Below, in pieces: positions 1 through 8,972 of a DNA stretch of 64,000 bases. How positions within the stretch are numbered: the stretch's first letter is position 1; the number at the start of each line of letters is the position of its first letter. This DNA comes from Campylobacter sp. MG1 (GTDB taxonomy: Bacteria > Campylobacterota > Campylobacteria > Campylobacterales > Campylobacteraceae): assembly GCF_026616895.1 (NCBI RefSeq), contig NZ_JANYME010000004.1:104489-168488 (forward strand), in the 5' to 3' direction. The notes under the pieces were generated by a model. That model made no database searches. It was not told the DNA's origin and saw nothing but the letters and a program-made list of their open reading frames with translations. The translations under genes were made by a program, and so were the position numbers.

Positions 1-1937
1 TAGCTGGTGCTGGAACTGGCAAAACCCAAACAATGATTAGCAGATTAGTCTATTTAATAAGTGAAGTTGGAATTAGCCCTGAATCAATTTTAAGCCTTAC
101 ATTTACAAATAAAGCCGCAGCTTCAATGAAAGAAAGAGCTATAAAAATGCTAAATGAAATAGGTTTTGATGGTAAATTGCCAATTCTTAGCACTTTTCAT
201 AGTTTTGGAATGGATTTTTTAAGTGAATATGTAGAATTACTTGATGGTCGTAGGCGAAAAAATTATAGATTACTTGATACCGATGATAAGAAAGACATTG
301 TAAAAAATTTAGTTTTGGATAGGATTAAATTAAACGACCCAAATTTTTTACAAAAAAAAGATGCAGAAATATTAAAAGAAGAAAGAGAATACTTAAGTGA
401 GCAAACAAAATTTGCTCTTTCTTATATAGAAAAAGTAAAAAATACTTTAGAATTTGAATCATTAAATTCTTTTCATGAAATATATTTAGATTACGAAAGT
501 ATTTTGGCAAGTAGTAATTTAATTGATTTTGATGATTTAATCGTTTTACCACACGATATTTTAAAAGATAATCCAGCTATGGCAAAAAGAGTTAGTGAAA
601 AATATTCTTATATAATGGTAGATGAGTATCAAGATACAAATTTAGCTCAATTAAAATTATTAAAATTATTATGTAAGGCTCATCAAAATATCGTTGTTGT
701 TGGCGATGATGATCAAAGTATTTATTCATTTCGCCACGCAAGAGTTCAAAATATATTAGGATTTTCTGATGATTTTCAAGACGCAAAAATTATAAAACTT
801 GAAGAAAATTATAGAAGTACTAAAACTATCCTAGAACACGCAAATAGCGTGATAGCAAACAATAAATCAAGATATGGAAAAGAACTTTTTACAAATAATA
901 CTTATGATGATAATATTAGCAAACTTGATAATCACTATGAAGTAGTTTATGAGATTAAAAGATTGATTGATAGTGGCGTAAAACATAATGAAATTTGTAT
1001 TATTTATAGAATGAATATGAGCGCAAATTTTATGGAGCCGAGATTAATTAGTGAAAATATACCTTATAAAGTTATAGGTTCAGTGCCGTTTTTTGAAAGA
1101 GCTGAGATAAAATTGCTTTTAAATTATTTAAGACTTTATGTTGATCATAATGATAATATTGCTTTTAGAAAAATCATAAATATGCCTAAAAGAAAATTTG
1201 GAGAAAAGGCATTACAAAAACTTGAAAGTATCGCTACAAAGCATTCTTTATTTGAGAGTTTAAAGGATAATTTAGCAATTTTTAAAAATAAAGAAATAGA
1301 AATGTTTGTAGATTTATTTACTAGCACACAGGATAAATTTGCTTTATTTTTGAATAAATTATTAGACTTAGAAGTTCATAAATTATTTGATAATGTAAAG
1401 ATTAGAGAAGAAAATTGTGGATTATTTTTTGATATTGTTAGAAGAGAATGTGGCTTTAATGCTGATATCACAAAGCTTACAAATTTATTAAATAAAATTG
1501 TTTTACAAGAGCAAATTTTAAGAGAAAGTAATGAATGTATAAATCTTTTAAGTATTCATGCAAGTAAGGGACTTGAGTTTGAATATGTGTTTTTAATTGA
1601 TTGTGATAGTGGCAAAATGCCTTGCACTTATATTAAAAATGTAGATATAGAAGAAGAGCGAAGACTTTTATATGTTGCAATTACTAGAGCAAAAAAGAAA
1701 TTTTATTTACAATATGATTTAACAAATCCTAGTATTTTTGTAACTGAAATAATGTTTAAAAAAGAAGAAAAAAAAGAAAAATTAATTGAAAGTTATGATG
1801 AATTTAAAATAAATTCTTTAGTATCTCATAAAATATTTGGCATAGGTAAGGTTGTAGGAACTGATGGTAATACAATAAGTGTCAATTTTCAAGGGAATAT
1901 TAAAAAAATAAATAAAGATTTTATAAAATTAATTTAA
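1..1937 (+). CDS. uvrD: UvrD/Rep/PcrA-type ATP-dependent DNA helicase, 5' partial
   Basis: Superfamily 1A 3'-5' DNA helicase for repair and replication-fork maintenance. The reading frame is open from the window edge: codons from base 3 read AGAGTGKTQT, the Walker A motif, so the true start lies upstream and the ATG at 33 is internal. Further motifs follow in order: TFTNKAA (motif Ia), MVDEYQDTN (Walker B/II, near base 621), GDDDQSIYSFR (III), LEENYRST (IV), SIHASKGLEF (V) and LLYVAITRAKK (VI). The C-terminal SHKIFGIGKVV segment is the small Tudor-like tail common in PcrA/UvrD proteins. About 644 residues are visible, and only a short N-terminus is missing compared with the usual 690-720. UvrD versus Rep cannot be settled here; UvrD is preferred because of the C-terminal tail. 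Confidence 0.93.
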   Translation, partial: AGAGTGKTQTMISRLVYLISEVGISPESILSLTFTNKAAASMKERAIKMLNEIGFDGKLPILSTFHSFGMDFLSEYVELLDGRRRKNYRLLDTDDKKDIVKNLVLDRIKLNDPNFLQKKDAEILKEEREYLSEQTKFALSYIEKVKNTLEFESLNSFHEIYLDYESILASSNLIDFDDLIVLPHDILKDNPAMAKRVSEKYSYIMVDEYQDTNLAQLKLLKLLCKAHQNIVVVGDDDQSIYSFRHARVQNILGFSDDFQDAKIIKLEENYRSTKTILEHANSVIANNKSRYGKELFTNNTYDDNISKLDNHYEVVYEIKRLIDSGVKHNEICIIYRMNMSANFMEPRLISENIPYKVIGSVPFFERAEIKLLLNYLRLYVDHNDNIAFRKIINMPKRKFGEKALQKLESIATKHSLFESLKDNLAIFKNKEIEMFVDLFTSTQDKFALFLNKLLDLEVHKLFDNVKIREENCGLFFDIVRRECGFNADITKLTNLLNKIVLQEQILRESNECINLLSIHASKGLEFEYVFLIDCDSGKMPCTYIKNVDIEEERRLLYVAITRAKKKFYLQYDLTNPSIFVTEIMFKKEEKKEKLIESYDEFKINSLVSHKIFGIGKVVGTDGNTISVNFQGNIKKINKDFIKLI

Positions 1938-1947
1938 TAGGGTGATT

Positions 1948-2346
1948 ATGAAAATATTATGTTGTCTGTTTTTTGCTTTTAGTGTTTTTGCTTATACACT
2001 TGATTATCCTGGTGATACTCCGCCATTAGATGCTAGTCCTAATTGGCAAGACCCTACGATACCTGATGATTTAGATAATACAAATGTTGAAAAACCTAAT
2101 GAAATTGATGAGTTTGGAAAAATGTTTAATGAACTTGACGAGAAAAAACAAAAAAAACTTAAAAAATTTTTTAAGTTTTTATTAGAAGATGATGAAGAAG
2201 AAAAGGTTATAGAAGAACCTATCCCAGAAGTAGTAGAGAAAAAGAAAGGCGACGGAATAGATATAAAAGTCTATGAAAATGGCAAACCATATAAGGCAAA
2301 ATCCAATAATAAGAAAAATGGTAACATACAAATAAATATCAATTAG
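1948..2346 (+). CDS. small exported acidic/lysine-rich protein, unknown function
   Basis: Encodes about 132 residues. I chose the ATG at 1948 rather than the in-frame GTG at 1942 because the purine-rich stretch just after the helicase stop works as a ribosome binding site only for the later start. The first 15 residues (MKILCCLFFAFSVFA) form a short signal peptide ending in a plausible FA cleavage site. The mature protein starts with a Pro/Asp-rich stretch, then a Lys/Glu-rich helical segment with a run of acidic residues (EDDEEE), and a basic/Asn-rich tail. It begins 10 bases after the helicase gene and may be cotranscribed. I do not recognise the family. The composition suggests a periplasmic protein with extended or disordered parts; no catalytic motif is visible. 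Confidence 0.7.
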   Translation: MKILCCLFFAFSVFAYTLDYPGDTPPLDASPNWQDPTIPDDLDNTNVEKPNEIDEFGKMFNELDEKKQKKLKKFFKFLLEDDEEEKVIEEPIPEVVEKKKGDGIDIKVYENGKPYKAKSNNKKNGNIQININ

Positions 2347-2421
2347 ATTAAGATATGGGTTAATAAAATTCAGTTAGAATACAAGTTTTATTTAAATTTA
2401 TTTTGAGGAAATGTTTAATAA

Positions 2422-4092
2422 ATGAATAAGATAATCTTATCATTTGTTGTTAGTGGTAGCTTACTAGCTTCAAATTATAGGCTTGTCCATCTAAGTTCAG
2501 ATGGTGTAGCTTTATCTAGCTCGAACCTTGCAAAAAGCTTTAGTGCTGATGCTGCTTTTATTAATCCAGCGAATATGGCATTTTTAGGCGATAAACCTAG
2601 GCTTCATACTAGTATTAATTATTATAATATTAGTGGTTCTAGATATAAAAATAATTTAAAAACAGTAAATGGTAAGCCTTATTTAAATGCAAGTGATACA
2701 CATGGTAAGGAATTTACATTTTTTTTACCTACTATTGCTGCGGTTTATCCTATTAATGATAGACACTATGTAGGACTTGCCGGATATTCAGATTTTGCAG
2801 CTGTTTATGGCTGGAATGGAGATTATGCTAAAGCATTAATAGATACTATGGATATTCGTGGCGGAACTCTTGCTATATCTTATGCTTACAAGGCTAGTAG
2901 TGAATTGAGTTTTGGTGCTAGTTTGAAAGTAAATTATGCTAAAGTTAAGTATTCTTTAATAAAAGACAATGCGAAAAATCCAAGATATGTTCCAGTTGAT
3001 GGTCGTAAACCTATTTTGACAGTTTATGATGATAATGGAGTTTCTCAAAATATATATCCTAGTTTTGCATATAGCGGTAGTGGAAAGGCTGATACAAAAT
3101 ACACATTAGGATATTCATTATCAGCTACATATAGACCTGATTATTTTGATAATAAGTTGAGTTTTTCATTGTTATACAATTCATCACATAATAATCGTTT
3201 TAGGGGTAATTTTGATTTTAAAATGTCTAAATTTGCCATGCATGATTTTATGTATTCATTAATCCCTAGTTCATTAGAAAATATAAACCCTAGTGATAAT
3301 AAAAAAATGGGTGAGTTGCTTGGTATGGCTATAGGATATGCTTCTGTTATAACCGAAACTGTAAATCCTATTACAGGTAAACCACAAAAATCACAAGATG
3401 ATACAGTTCATTATAGTGGACCTATGGCTACTAGTATGCTTTATCCTGCAAATGTAAATTTAGGTATAGCTTATGAACATGGAAAGCATGAATTTATGTT
3501 TAATATAGGTAGGACATTTTGGAAAAAGAGTAAAGAGCTTAGCATAGATATAAATGTTCCAAATATGCCAGGTAAATTACAAGAGTTGGCTTATAAGTTA
3601 GGTGAAGCATGTAAACAACAAGATTTATGTAAAGATGGTGAACAACTTAACCCTATTAAAGTTATAACAGAAGCTAGTAAATTAGCAGCTAGTTTAAGTC
3701 CAGATGAACGCAAACAAATACAAGAGTATATATTAGCTAATTTTATTAAGCAAAGTTTTGATCAAGGATATAAAGATACCACATTAATTAGCTTAGGCTA
3801 TAGATATAATTATAGTGATGAGCTATCGTTTATGTTGGGTTTTGCTACTGAAGATAGCCCAGTAAGAAGACAAAAAATAAGCTTCTTAGCAAAGGATAGT
3901 AGAATGTATATGTATTCAGCTGGCGTTGAATATAGGTTTGATAAGCAATTAACTTTAAGTTTATCAGGTGCTTATCAGCATTATGCTGATATAGAAATAA
4001 ATAATGTTGATAATTTATTATTGTATTCTAGTGGTAAATTTTCTCGCCAATCAAATCAAATTATAAATTTAGGTATAAATTACGAATTTTAA
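2422..4092 (+). CDS. FadL/OmpP1/TodX-family outer membrane transport protein
   Basis: Predicted beta-barrel porin of 556 residues for hydrophobic substrates such as long-chain fatty acids. It has a signal peptide (about residues 1-17, ending LLAS), then the FadL-type N-terminal hatch region with the AAFINPANMAFL segment, in which the NPA motif is characteristic. The rest is alternating amphipathic beta-strand sequence ending in an aromatic residue (INYEF), as outer-membrane barrels do. The gene is followed after 10 bases by an acyl-CoA synthetase, which supports a fatty acid import and activation pair like FadL-FadD. A purine-rich GAGGAAATG element precedes the ATG. The actual substrate is inferred; family members also carry aromatic hydrocarbons. 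Confidence 0.85.
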   Translation: MNKIILSFVVSGSLLASNYRLVHLSSDGVALSSSNLAKSFSADAAFINPANMAFLGDKPRLHTSINYYNISGSRYKNNLKTVNGKPYLNASDTHGKEFTFFLPTIAAVYPINDRHYVGLAGYSDFAAVYGWNGDYAKALIDTMDIRGGTLAISYAYKASSELSFGASLKVNYAKVKYSLIKDNAKNPRYVPVDGRKPILTVYDDNGVSQNIYPSFAYSGSGKADTKYTLGYSLSATYRPDYFDNKLSFSLLYNSSHNNRFRGNFDFKMSKFAMHDFMYSLIPSSLENINPSDNKKMGELLGMAIGYASVITETVNPITGKPQKSQDDTVHYSGPMATSMLYPANVNLGIAYEHGKHEFMFNIGRTFWKKSKELSIDINVPNMPGKLQELAYKLGEACKQQDLCKDGEQLNPIKVITEASKLAASLSPDERKQIQEYILANFIKQSFDQGYKDTTLISLGYRYNYSDELSFMLGFATEDSPVRRQKISFLAKDSRMYMYSAGVEYRFDKQLTLSLSGAYQHYADIEINNVDNLLLYSSGKFSRQSNQIINLGINYEF

Positions 4093-4102
4093 AGGATAAG
4101 AA

Positions 4103-5620
4103 GTGCAAAATTATTATGAATATTTACAAGAATACTCCAAGCTAAATCGTACAGCTATTTTTGATGCTAATGGTAAGATTTCTTTTAAGGAGTTAAAACT
4201 TTTAGTTGATAAAATGATAGCTTTTTTACAACATAATGGTGTTAAGAGTGGGGATAATGTAGCTTTTATTATGAGTAATTGTAAAGAATTTATGATTTTA
4301 TATTTTGCTATTACTTCTATGCGTGCAGTTGCAGTTCCAATAAATACAATGCTTAAAAAAGATGAGTATAGTTATATTATAAAAGATTGTAATGCAAAGT
4401 TGTTGATTATAAGCGATGGAATACCTGAAGCCATCGCTTTAAAAGATACTTATAGTGATATTTTAATAATGCATTCTTTTGATATGGAAGTTAAAGATGG
4501 TTATTTATCAAGTTATTTAAAATTTGCTCCAGTATATAACTACGAAAGCAAAGCTTGTATTAATGATAATGTTCATATAATTTATACATCAGGCACTACT
4601 GGGCTTCCTAAAGGTGTATTATTGAGCTATAAAAATATTTTATCAAATATAAATTCTATAAGGCGTGATTTTAATGTAAATAGTAAAGATAGAGCTATTG
4701 CATATTTACCTATGTTTCATAGTTTTACTCTAACCGCTGTATGTTTATTATTATTATTAAGTGGCTGTTCTTTAGTAATTGAGCGTTCAGTTTTACCGTT
4801 TTCAAATGTTATAAAGCAAATTTTATTTAAAAGAGTAACGATATTATTTTCAGTACCAGTAATATTAAATGCATTAATGAAAGCAAAGTTACCTTGGTAT
4901 TTTATGTGGTTTCATAAAATTAGAATTATAGTATCAGGCTCTAGTGCTTTAAGTGAAACTACACTTAGATATTATAAAGATAAATTTAAAAGAACTAGTG
5001 TATTAGAAGGTTATGGACTTAGTGAATGTTCTCCTGTTGTTTCAGTTAATCGTATAGATAAGCAAAAAGTTAATTCAGTAGGATTACCTTTATATGGCTA
5101 TCAGGTTAAAATAGTTGATGATGATTTAAAAGAAGTAGCTGCTGGAGAAACTGGTGAGCTTATAGTAAAAGGTGATTGTGTTATGCAAGGATATTATAAT
5201 AAACCTGAATTAACTAGCGAATCTATAGAAGGCGATTGGCTTAAAACCGGTGATATTGCTAGAGTTGATGATGATGGTTTTATATATATTGTAGATAGAA
5301 AAAAAGACATAATCATATCTAAAGGAATTAATATTTATCCTAGAGAAATAGAGGATGTGATATTAACTTTAGAAGAAGTTGAAACTTGTGCTGTTATAGG
5401 TGCTAAGGACGAAGAGCTTGACGAGAGTGTTGTAGCGTATGTTTGTTTAAAAGAAGGTAAAAAACTTTTAGCTAAGGATATACAAAAACATGTTAGAAGT
5501 TGTCTAGCAAATTATAAAGTTCCTAAAACAATATATTTTAGAGATGAACTGCCGAAAAATGCGGCTGGAAAAGTTTTAAAAAAAGAATTAAAAAAAGAGT
5601 TGAATGTTGGAAAAAATTAA
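4103..5620 (+). CDS. AMP-forming acyl-CoA synthetase (FadD-like)
   Basis: ANL-superfamily adenylating enzyme, 505 residues. It should activate a carboxylic acid, probably a fatty acid, to the acyl-AMP and then the CoA thioester. Visible signatures are YTSGTTGLPKGV (P-loop-like AMP-binding motif), GYGLSECSPVV (A5), LKTGDIARVDDDGF (A7), DRKKDIIISKGINIYP (hinge and A8) and a C-terminal KNAAGKVLKKELK carrying the catalytic lysine (A10). All motifs are intact. The start is a GTG at 4103 preceded by AAGGATAAG. It lies 10 bases after the FadL-like gene and overlaps the next gene by 17 bases, so the three are probably one transcript. Chain-length preference cannot be read from the sequence. Confidence 0.9.
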   Translation: MQNYYEYLQEYSKLNRTAIFDANGKISFKELKLLVDKMIAFLQHNGVKSGDNVAFIMSNCKEFMILYFAITSMRAVAVPINTMLKKDEYSYIIKDCNAKLLIISDGIPEAIALKDTYSDILIMHSFDMEVKDGYLSSYLKFAPVYNYESKACINDNVHIIYTSGTTGLPKGVLLSYKNILSNINSIRRDFNVNSKDRAIAYLPMFHSFTLTAVCLLLLLSGCSLVIERSVLPFSNVIKQILFKRVTILFSVPVILNALMKAKLPWYFMWFHKIRIIVSGSSALSETTLRYYKDKFKRTSVLEGYGLSECSPVVSVNRIDKQKVNSVGLPLYGYQVKIVDDDLKEVAAGETGELIVKGDCVMQGYYNKPELTSESIEGDWLKTGDIARVDDDGFIYIVDRKKDIIISKGINIYPREIEDVILTLEEVETCAVIGAKDEELDESVVAYVCLKEGKKLLAKDIQKHVRSCLANYKVPKTIYFRDELPKNAAGKVLKKELKKELNVGKN

Positions 5621-7271
5621 AGAATTTTTATCGGAAAATTATAAAGAGTGTGAATTATATAATAAATTAAAAAAAGATGGTATTAGTGATGATTCATGTG
5701 AAGTTTTAAGGGTTATGCTTGATAAAACTATACAATCAAATTTTGGTACCAAATTTAATTTAATTGTAAAAGAAGCGTTTGGCGTAAAGGATAGTAGGGA
5801 TTATATATCGTATTTGCCTTGTTTTGTAGAACTTTATGATAATAATTTTATACAAGAAATTACTGGAAAACAAATAAATTATAAAGATAATTCAGGATTA
5901 ATTTTATTTCAATCATTAGCATTGACAAGATATGCACATATTTATTTTGGATTAGCGAACGAATTTGATAATGCTAAATTAATAAGCGATAGTGAATTAT
6001 TAGAGTATAAGAGTAAGCCATATAATGATTTGAATATATATCTTAATGATTGCTTTGATATGATAGATGCTAGAATCAAGTTAGAATTTTTAACAGCCGA
6101 TTTAAGATTTGATTTAATTAATTCAAGATTAAAAAATAGTCATAATTTTTATAATCCTTTTAATGAATTAATGAAGGAATTTGGCTTAAATTTAGAAGAA
6201 GTTTTGGTTTTAATGGCGTTAGCAAAAGAGGAATTTACAGGTTCTAAAAAACCTTTACACTATGAAGAATTATTAAATTTAATAAGCCCTTATCAAATAG
6301 ATAAGATAAAAAATTATGAGATTTTGAGTGAGGATTCAAAATTATTAAGTAATGAATTAATAGAATATTTTGGCAATGACAATAGATTTATTTTGGGTGA
6401 AAATAGTATAAAATATTTTTATCCTAATAAGGGTGATAATTTAAAATCTATTGTTGAAAATATGGGCTTTTTTGAATATTTAGATATCAGTGAAGTTGAT
6501 TTGGTTTTAAGTAAAGATGTTAGTGAATTAGCTACAAATTTAAAAAAGCGCTTAAGCAAGAGTGTAGCTAAGAGATTAAAAGAATGGGGTATAGTAAAGG
6601 ACGATATTTTAAGGGCAAATATTATTTTTTATGGTCCTCCAGGTACTGGAAAAACAATAAGTGCTAGTTATATAGCAAAAATTTTAAAAAGAGAAATTAT
6701 AACGCTTGATTGTTCTAAAGTATTAGATAAATATGTTGGTGAAAGTGAAAAAAATGTTAGAGCAATTTTTGATAATTACAAAGAAATTTGTAAAAATATT
6801 AAAAATCGTCCTATTTTATTATTAAATGAGGCTGACCAGTTTTTAAGCACTAGAAGCGTTGCAAGTCATGGAAGTGAATTAATGCATAATCAAATGCAAA
6901 ATATATTTTTAGAACAACTTGAAAAATTTGATGGTATTGTAATAGCTACAACTAACTTTTTAGATAGTTTAGACCCAGCGTTTTCAAGAAGATTTGAATA
7001 TAAAATTAAATTTAGTAATCCTACAAAGGATGAAAGAGAAAAAATTTGGAAATTACATCTTCCTAAGAAAGCTACATACGAGAGTGGTTTTAAATTAGAT
7101 ACTTTACTTGATTATGAGTTAAGTGGTGCACAAATTAAGATGATTATAAAAAATACTGCTATTAAAATAGCACAACAAGATGGAATCTTTAGGGTTAATG
7201 ATTTTGTATCATATATTAAAAAAGAATTAGAAAGTGATTTTTCTAAGGATATCAAAATGGGGTTTAATTAG
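5604..7271 (+). CDS. AAA+ ATPase with C-terminal AAA domain
   Basis: Protein of 555 residues with a uncharacterised N-terminal half (about 1-320) and a C-terminal AAA module. Walker A is GPPGTGKT at residues 344-351. The Walker B region reads LLLNEADQF, so the usual Asp is Asn408, followed by the catalytic Glu409. Sensor-1 is ATTNFLD, followed by PAFSRRFEY with candidate arginine fingers. The arrangement resembles Cdc48/FtsH-like AAA domains without a protease domain. The N-terminal half is Asp/Lys/Leu-rich and probably helical, perhaps for substrate recognition. The gene overlaps the acyl-CoA synthetase by 17 bases. I do not know its partner; an unfoldase or remodelling role is only inferred from the domain. 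Confidence 0.8.
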   Translation: MLEKIKEFLSENYKECELYNKLKKDGISDDSCEVLRVMLDKTIQSNFGTKFNLIVKEAFGVKDSRDYISYLPCFVELYDNNFIQEITGKQINYKDNSGLILFQSLALTRYAHIYFGLANEFDNAKLISDSELLEYKSKPYNDLNIYLNDCFDMIDARIKLEFLTADLRFDLINSRLKNSHNFYNPFNELMKEFGLNLEEVLVLMALAKEEFTGSKKPLHYEELLNLISPYQIDKIKNYEILSEDSKLLSNELIEYFGNDNRFILGENSIKYFYPNKGDNLKSIVENMGFFEYLDISEVDLVLSKDVSELATNLKKRLSKSVAKRLKEWGIVKDDILRANIIFYGPPGTGKTISASYIAKILKREIITLDCSKVLDKYVGESEKNVRAIFDNYKEICKNIKNRPILLLNEADQFLSTRSVASHGSELMHNQMQNIFLEQLEKFDGIVIATTNFLDSLDPAFSRRFEYKIKFSNPTKDEREKIWKLHLPKKATYESGFKLDTLLDYELSGAQIKMIIKNTAIKIAQQDGIFRVNDFVSYIKKELESDFSKDIKMGFN

Positions 7272-7322
7272 TATTTTATTTTTTAAGAAAGTTTATTTTA
7301 ATTTAATATTAAGGAGAAAGAT

Positions 7323-7559
7323 ATGAAAAAAACTTATGAAGAAATATGTGAAATTTTAGATGAAAAGATGGCTATTATTGAAGATGAAAATACACCATTA
7401 TTTGAATTAGTTGATGCATATAAAGAAGGTATTAAACTAATTAGCGAAGCTAGAACTTTATTAGATGAGGCTACTAAAGAAATTGAAAATGTTAGTCAGA
7501 ATAAAGATGGTGAAAAATCAGGAGAAATTTATTATGCTGATCATGGGGCTATATTTTGA
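7323..7559 (+). CDS. xseB: exodeoxyribonuclease VII small subunit
   Basis: A 78-residue helical protein matching XseB in size and pattern: an N-terminal helix (KTYEEICEILDEKM), then the family-typical stretch in which P-L-F-E-L-V-D-A-Y-K-E-G precedes a second helix with LISEARTLLDEA. XseB binds along the XseA catalytic subunit to form exonuclease VII, which degrades single-stranded DNA; xseA is not in this window. AAGGAGAAAG precedes the ATG. The stop overlaps the TTG start of the next gene by 4 bases, indicating translational coupling. Small size makes the call less certain than for the larger genes. Confidence 0.75.
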   Translation: MKKTYEEICEILDEKMAIIEDENTPLFELVDAYKEGIKLISEARTLLDEATKEIENVSQNKDGEKSGEIYYADHGAIF

Positions 7560-8344
7560 AAATAGCTGCTTTGCAATTAAGTACCCAACCATTAAGTAAT
7601 GCTAGACTTGATTATTATTTGAGAATTTGTGAACAAAAAGGTGTTCGCTTAGTGGCTATGGGAGAGTATGTTTTAAATAGTTTTTTTACAGAACTAAAGA
7701 ATATACCACATAACTTAATTAAAGAGCAAAGTACAATAAAAATAAATGCTTTAAAAGAATATAGTAAAAATTATAATATTTGTATAGTTGCGCCAGTTAT
7801 TTTACCATTAAATAAACAATTAAAAAAAACTTGTTTGATAGCTAATAATGGCAATGTCAAATATATTGACCAGCAGATTTTTATGCCTTATTCTCATTGG
7901 AATGAGGCTGATTTTTTTCAGGTTACTAATAAAGTTTGTAAATTACATACTTTTAAATGTGATAATTTTAAAATTGGCGTATTATTTGGATACGAAGTAC
8001 ATTTTGATGAATTTTTTAAAAAAGCTAGTGAATTAGATTTGCTAATAGTCCCTACCGCAAATACATATAGTAGTAATTCTCGTTGGATGGAATTAATCAA
8101 AATGAGAGCTTTTTTAAAAAATATTAATATTTTAAGAGTTAATCGTATAGGTAGTGTTATGGTAGATGATTATGAATGGTCTTTTTACGGTGGCTCTTTT
8201 TTGTGTAATGGATATGGTGATATTATCCAAGAATTAGGTGAAAATGAAGAAGTTTTAATTAGCGAAATTGATAAATTTAATAGTGCCGCTAATTTTTGGA
8301 GATTTAAAGAAGTGAGTGATAGAATTGGTAAAAGAGTTTTATAA
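7556..8344 (+). CDS. carbon-nitrogen hydrolase (nitrilase fold), catalytic residues apparently lost
   Basis: Nitrilase-superfamily protein of 262 residues, read from a TTG at 7556 that overlaps the xseB stop. The fold pattern is clear: the MKIAALQLS N-terminus, a GEY segment with the first catalytic position (Glu37), the middle IDQQIFMPYSHW segment, and the KIGVLFGYEVHFDE nucleophile elbow. Active nitrilases carry Glu-Lys-Cys. Here the usual Lys position near residue 106 reads Gln-Gln, and the Cys position (xICY in active enzymes) is Gly145. It is therefore probably not a classical amidase. Position between xseB and a ThiF-like gene, upstream of murC, recalls the neighbourhood seen in other campylobacters. 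A regulatory or structural role is inference. Confidence 0.75.
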   Translation: MKIAALQLSTQPLSNARLDYYLRICEQKGVRLVAMGEYVLNSFFTELKNIPHNLIKEQSTIKINALKEYSKNYNICIVAPVILPLNKQLKKTCLIANNGNVKYIDQQIFMPYSHWNEADFFQVTNKVCKLHTFKCDNFKIGVLFGYEVHFDEFFKKASELDLLIVPTANTYSSNSRWMELIKMRAFLKNINILRVNRIGSVMVDDYEWSFYGGSFLCNGYGDIIQELGENEEVLISEIDKFNSAANFWRFKEVSDRIGKRVL

Positions 8345-8972
8345 CAGACAAGAATTATTATTAAAAGATAAACAAAATAATCTTTTTGGCAAAAGGGTAG
8401 CTATTATAGGTGCAGGTGGCTTGGGTAGCACAATAGCTTATGCTTTAGGAAGTGTTGGATTAAAAGAAATTATTATAGTTGATTTTGACATAGTTAGCGT
8501 TAGTAATATACAAAGACAAATTATGTTTTCATTTGATGATGAAAATAAATTTAAGGTTGATTGTTTTAAAAAATTAGAAAATAGAAGTTATACAAAAATT
8601 ACTCCTTTGGTTATGAATGCAAGCGATTTTTTTGATACTTATCCTAATGTTGATTTGATAATGGATGCAACTGATAATGTAGAAACTAGACTTGTAATTG
8701 ATACTTATGCTAAAAAAAATAATATTGCTTGGGTGTATGCTAGTGTTGAAGAATTTTTTATAAATTTTGGAATTATTAAGGAAAAGGAATTTTTATTTAA
8801 TAAAGAAGTAAAAAGAGTTAAACCACAAACTACTCCTATGGTTATGCTGAGTGCATGTCTAGCTTCATCTTTAGCCTTAAAATATTTAGCAGGTTATGAT
8901 GTTAAAATTAATTATGTTTATTATTTTGATATATCAAAAGATATTATAAATTTAAATAAGTTTAATTTATGA
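8316..8972 (+). CDS. ThiF/MoeB/HesA-family adenylating protein
   Basis: E1-like protein of 218 residues. The ATP-binding signature GAGGLGS is at 32-38, DFD at 56-58 and SNIQRQ at 63-68, followed by DATDN near residue 125. These are the nucleotide and Mg-binding elements with which MoeB/ThiF adenylates the C-terminal glycine of a small sulfur-carrier protein. It is shorter than MoeB (about 250), and the paired CxxC zinc cysteines of MoeB are not visible. The GTG at 8316 is used here and overlaps the upstream gene by 29 bases; a TTG at 8325 is an alternative. No ThiS/MoaD-like partner gene lies beside it, so the carrier is unknown. Confidence 0.8.
   Translation: MIELVKEFYNRQELLLKDKQNNLFGKRVAIIGAGGLGSTIAYALGSVGLKEIIIVDFDIVSVSNIQRQIMFSFDDENKFKVDCFKKLENRSYTKITPLVMNASDFFDTYPNVDLIMDATDNVETRLVIDTYAKKNNIAWVYASVEEFFINFGIIKEKEFLFNKEVKRVKPQTTPMVMLSACLASSLALKYLAGYDVKINYVYYFDISKDIINLNKFNL

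Noticed and set aside
8316..8344. A frameshift joining the nitrilase-like and ThiF-like genes
   Set aside because: The 29-base overlap is in different frames with intact family ends on both sides, as usual for coupled genes here.
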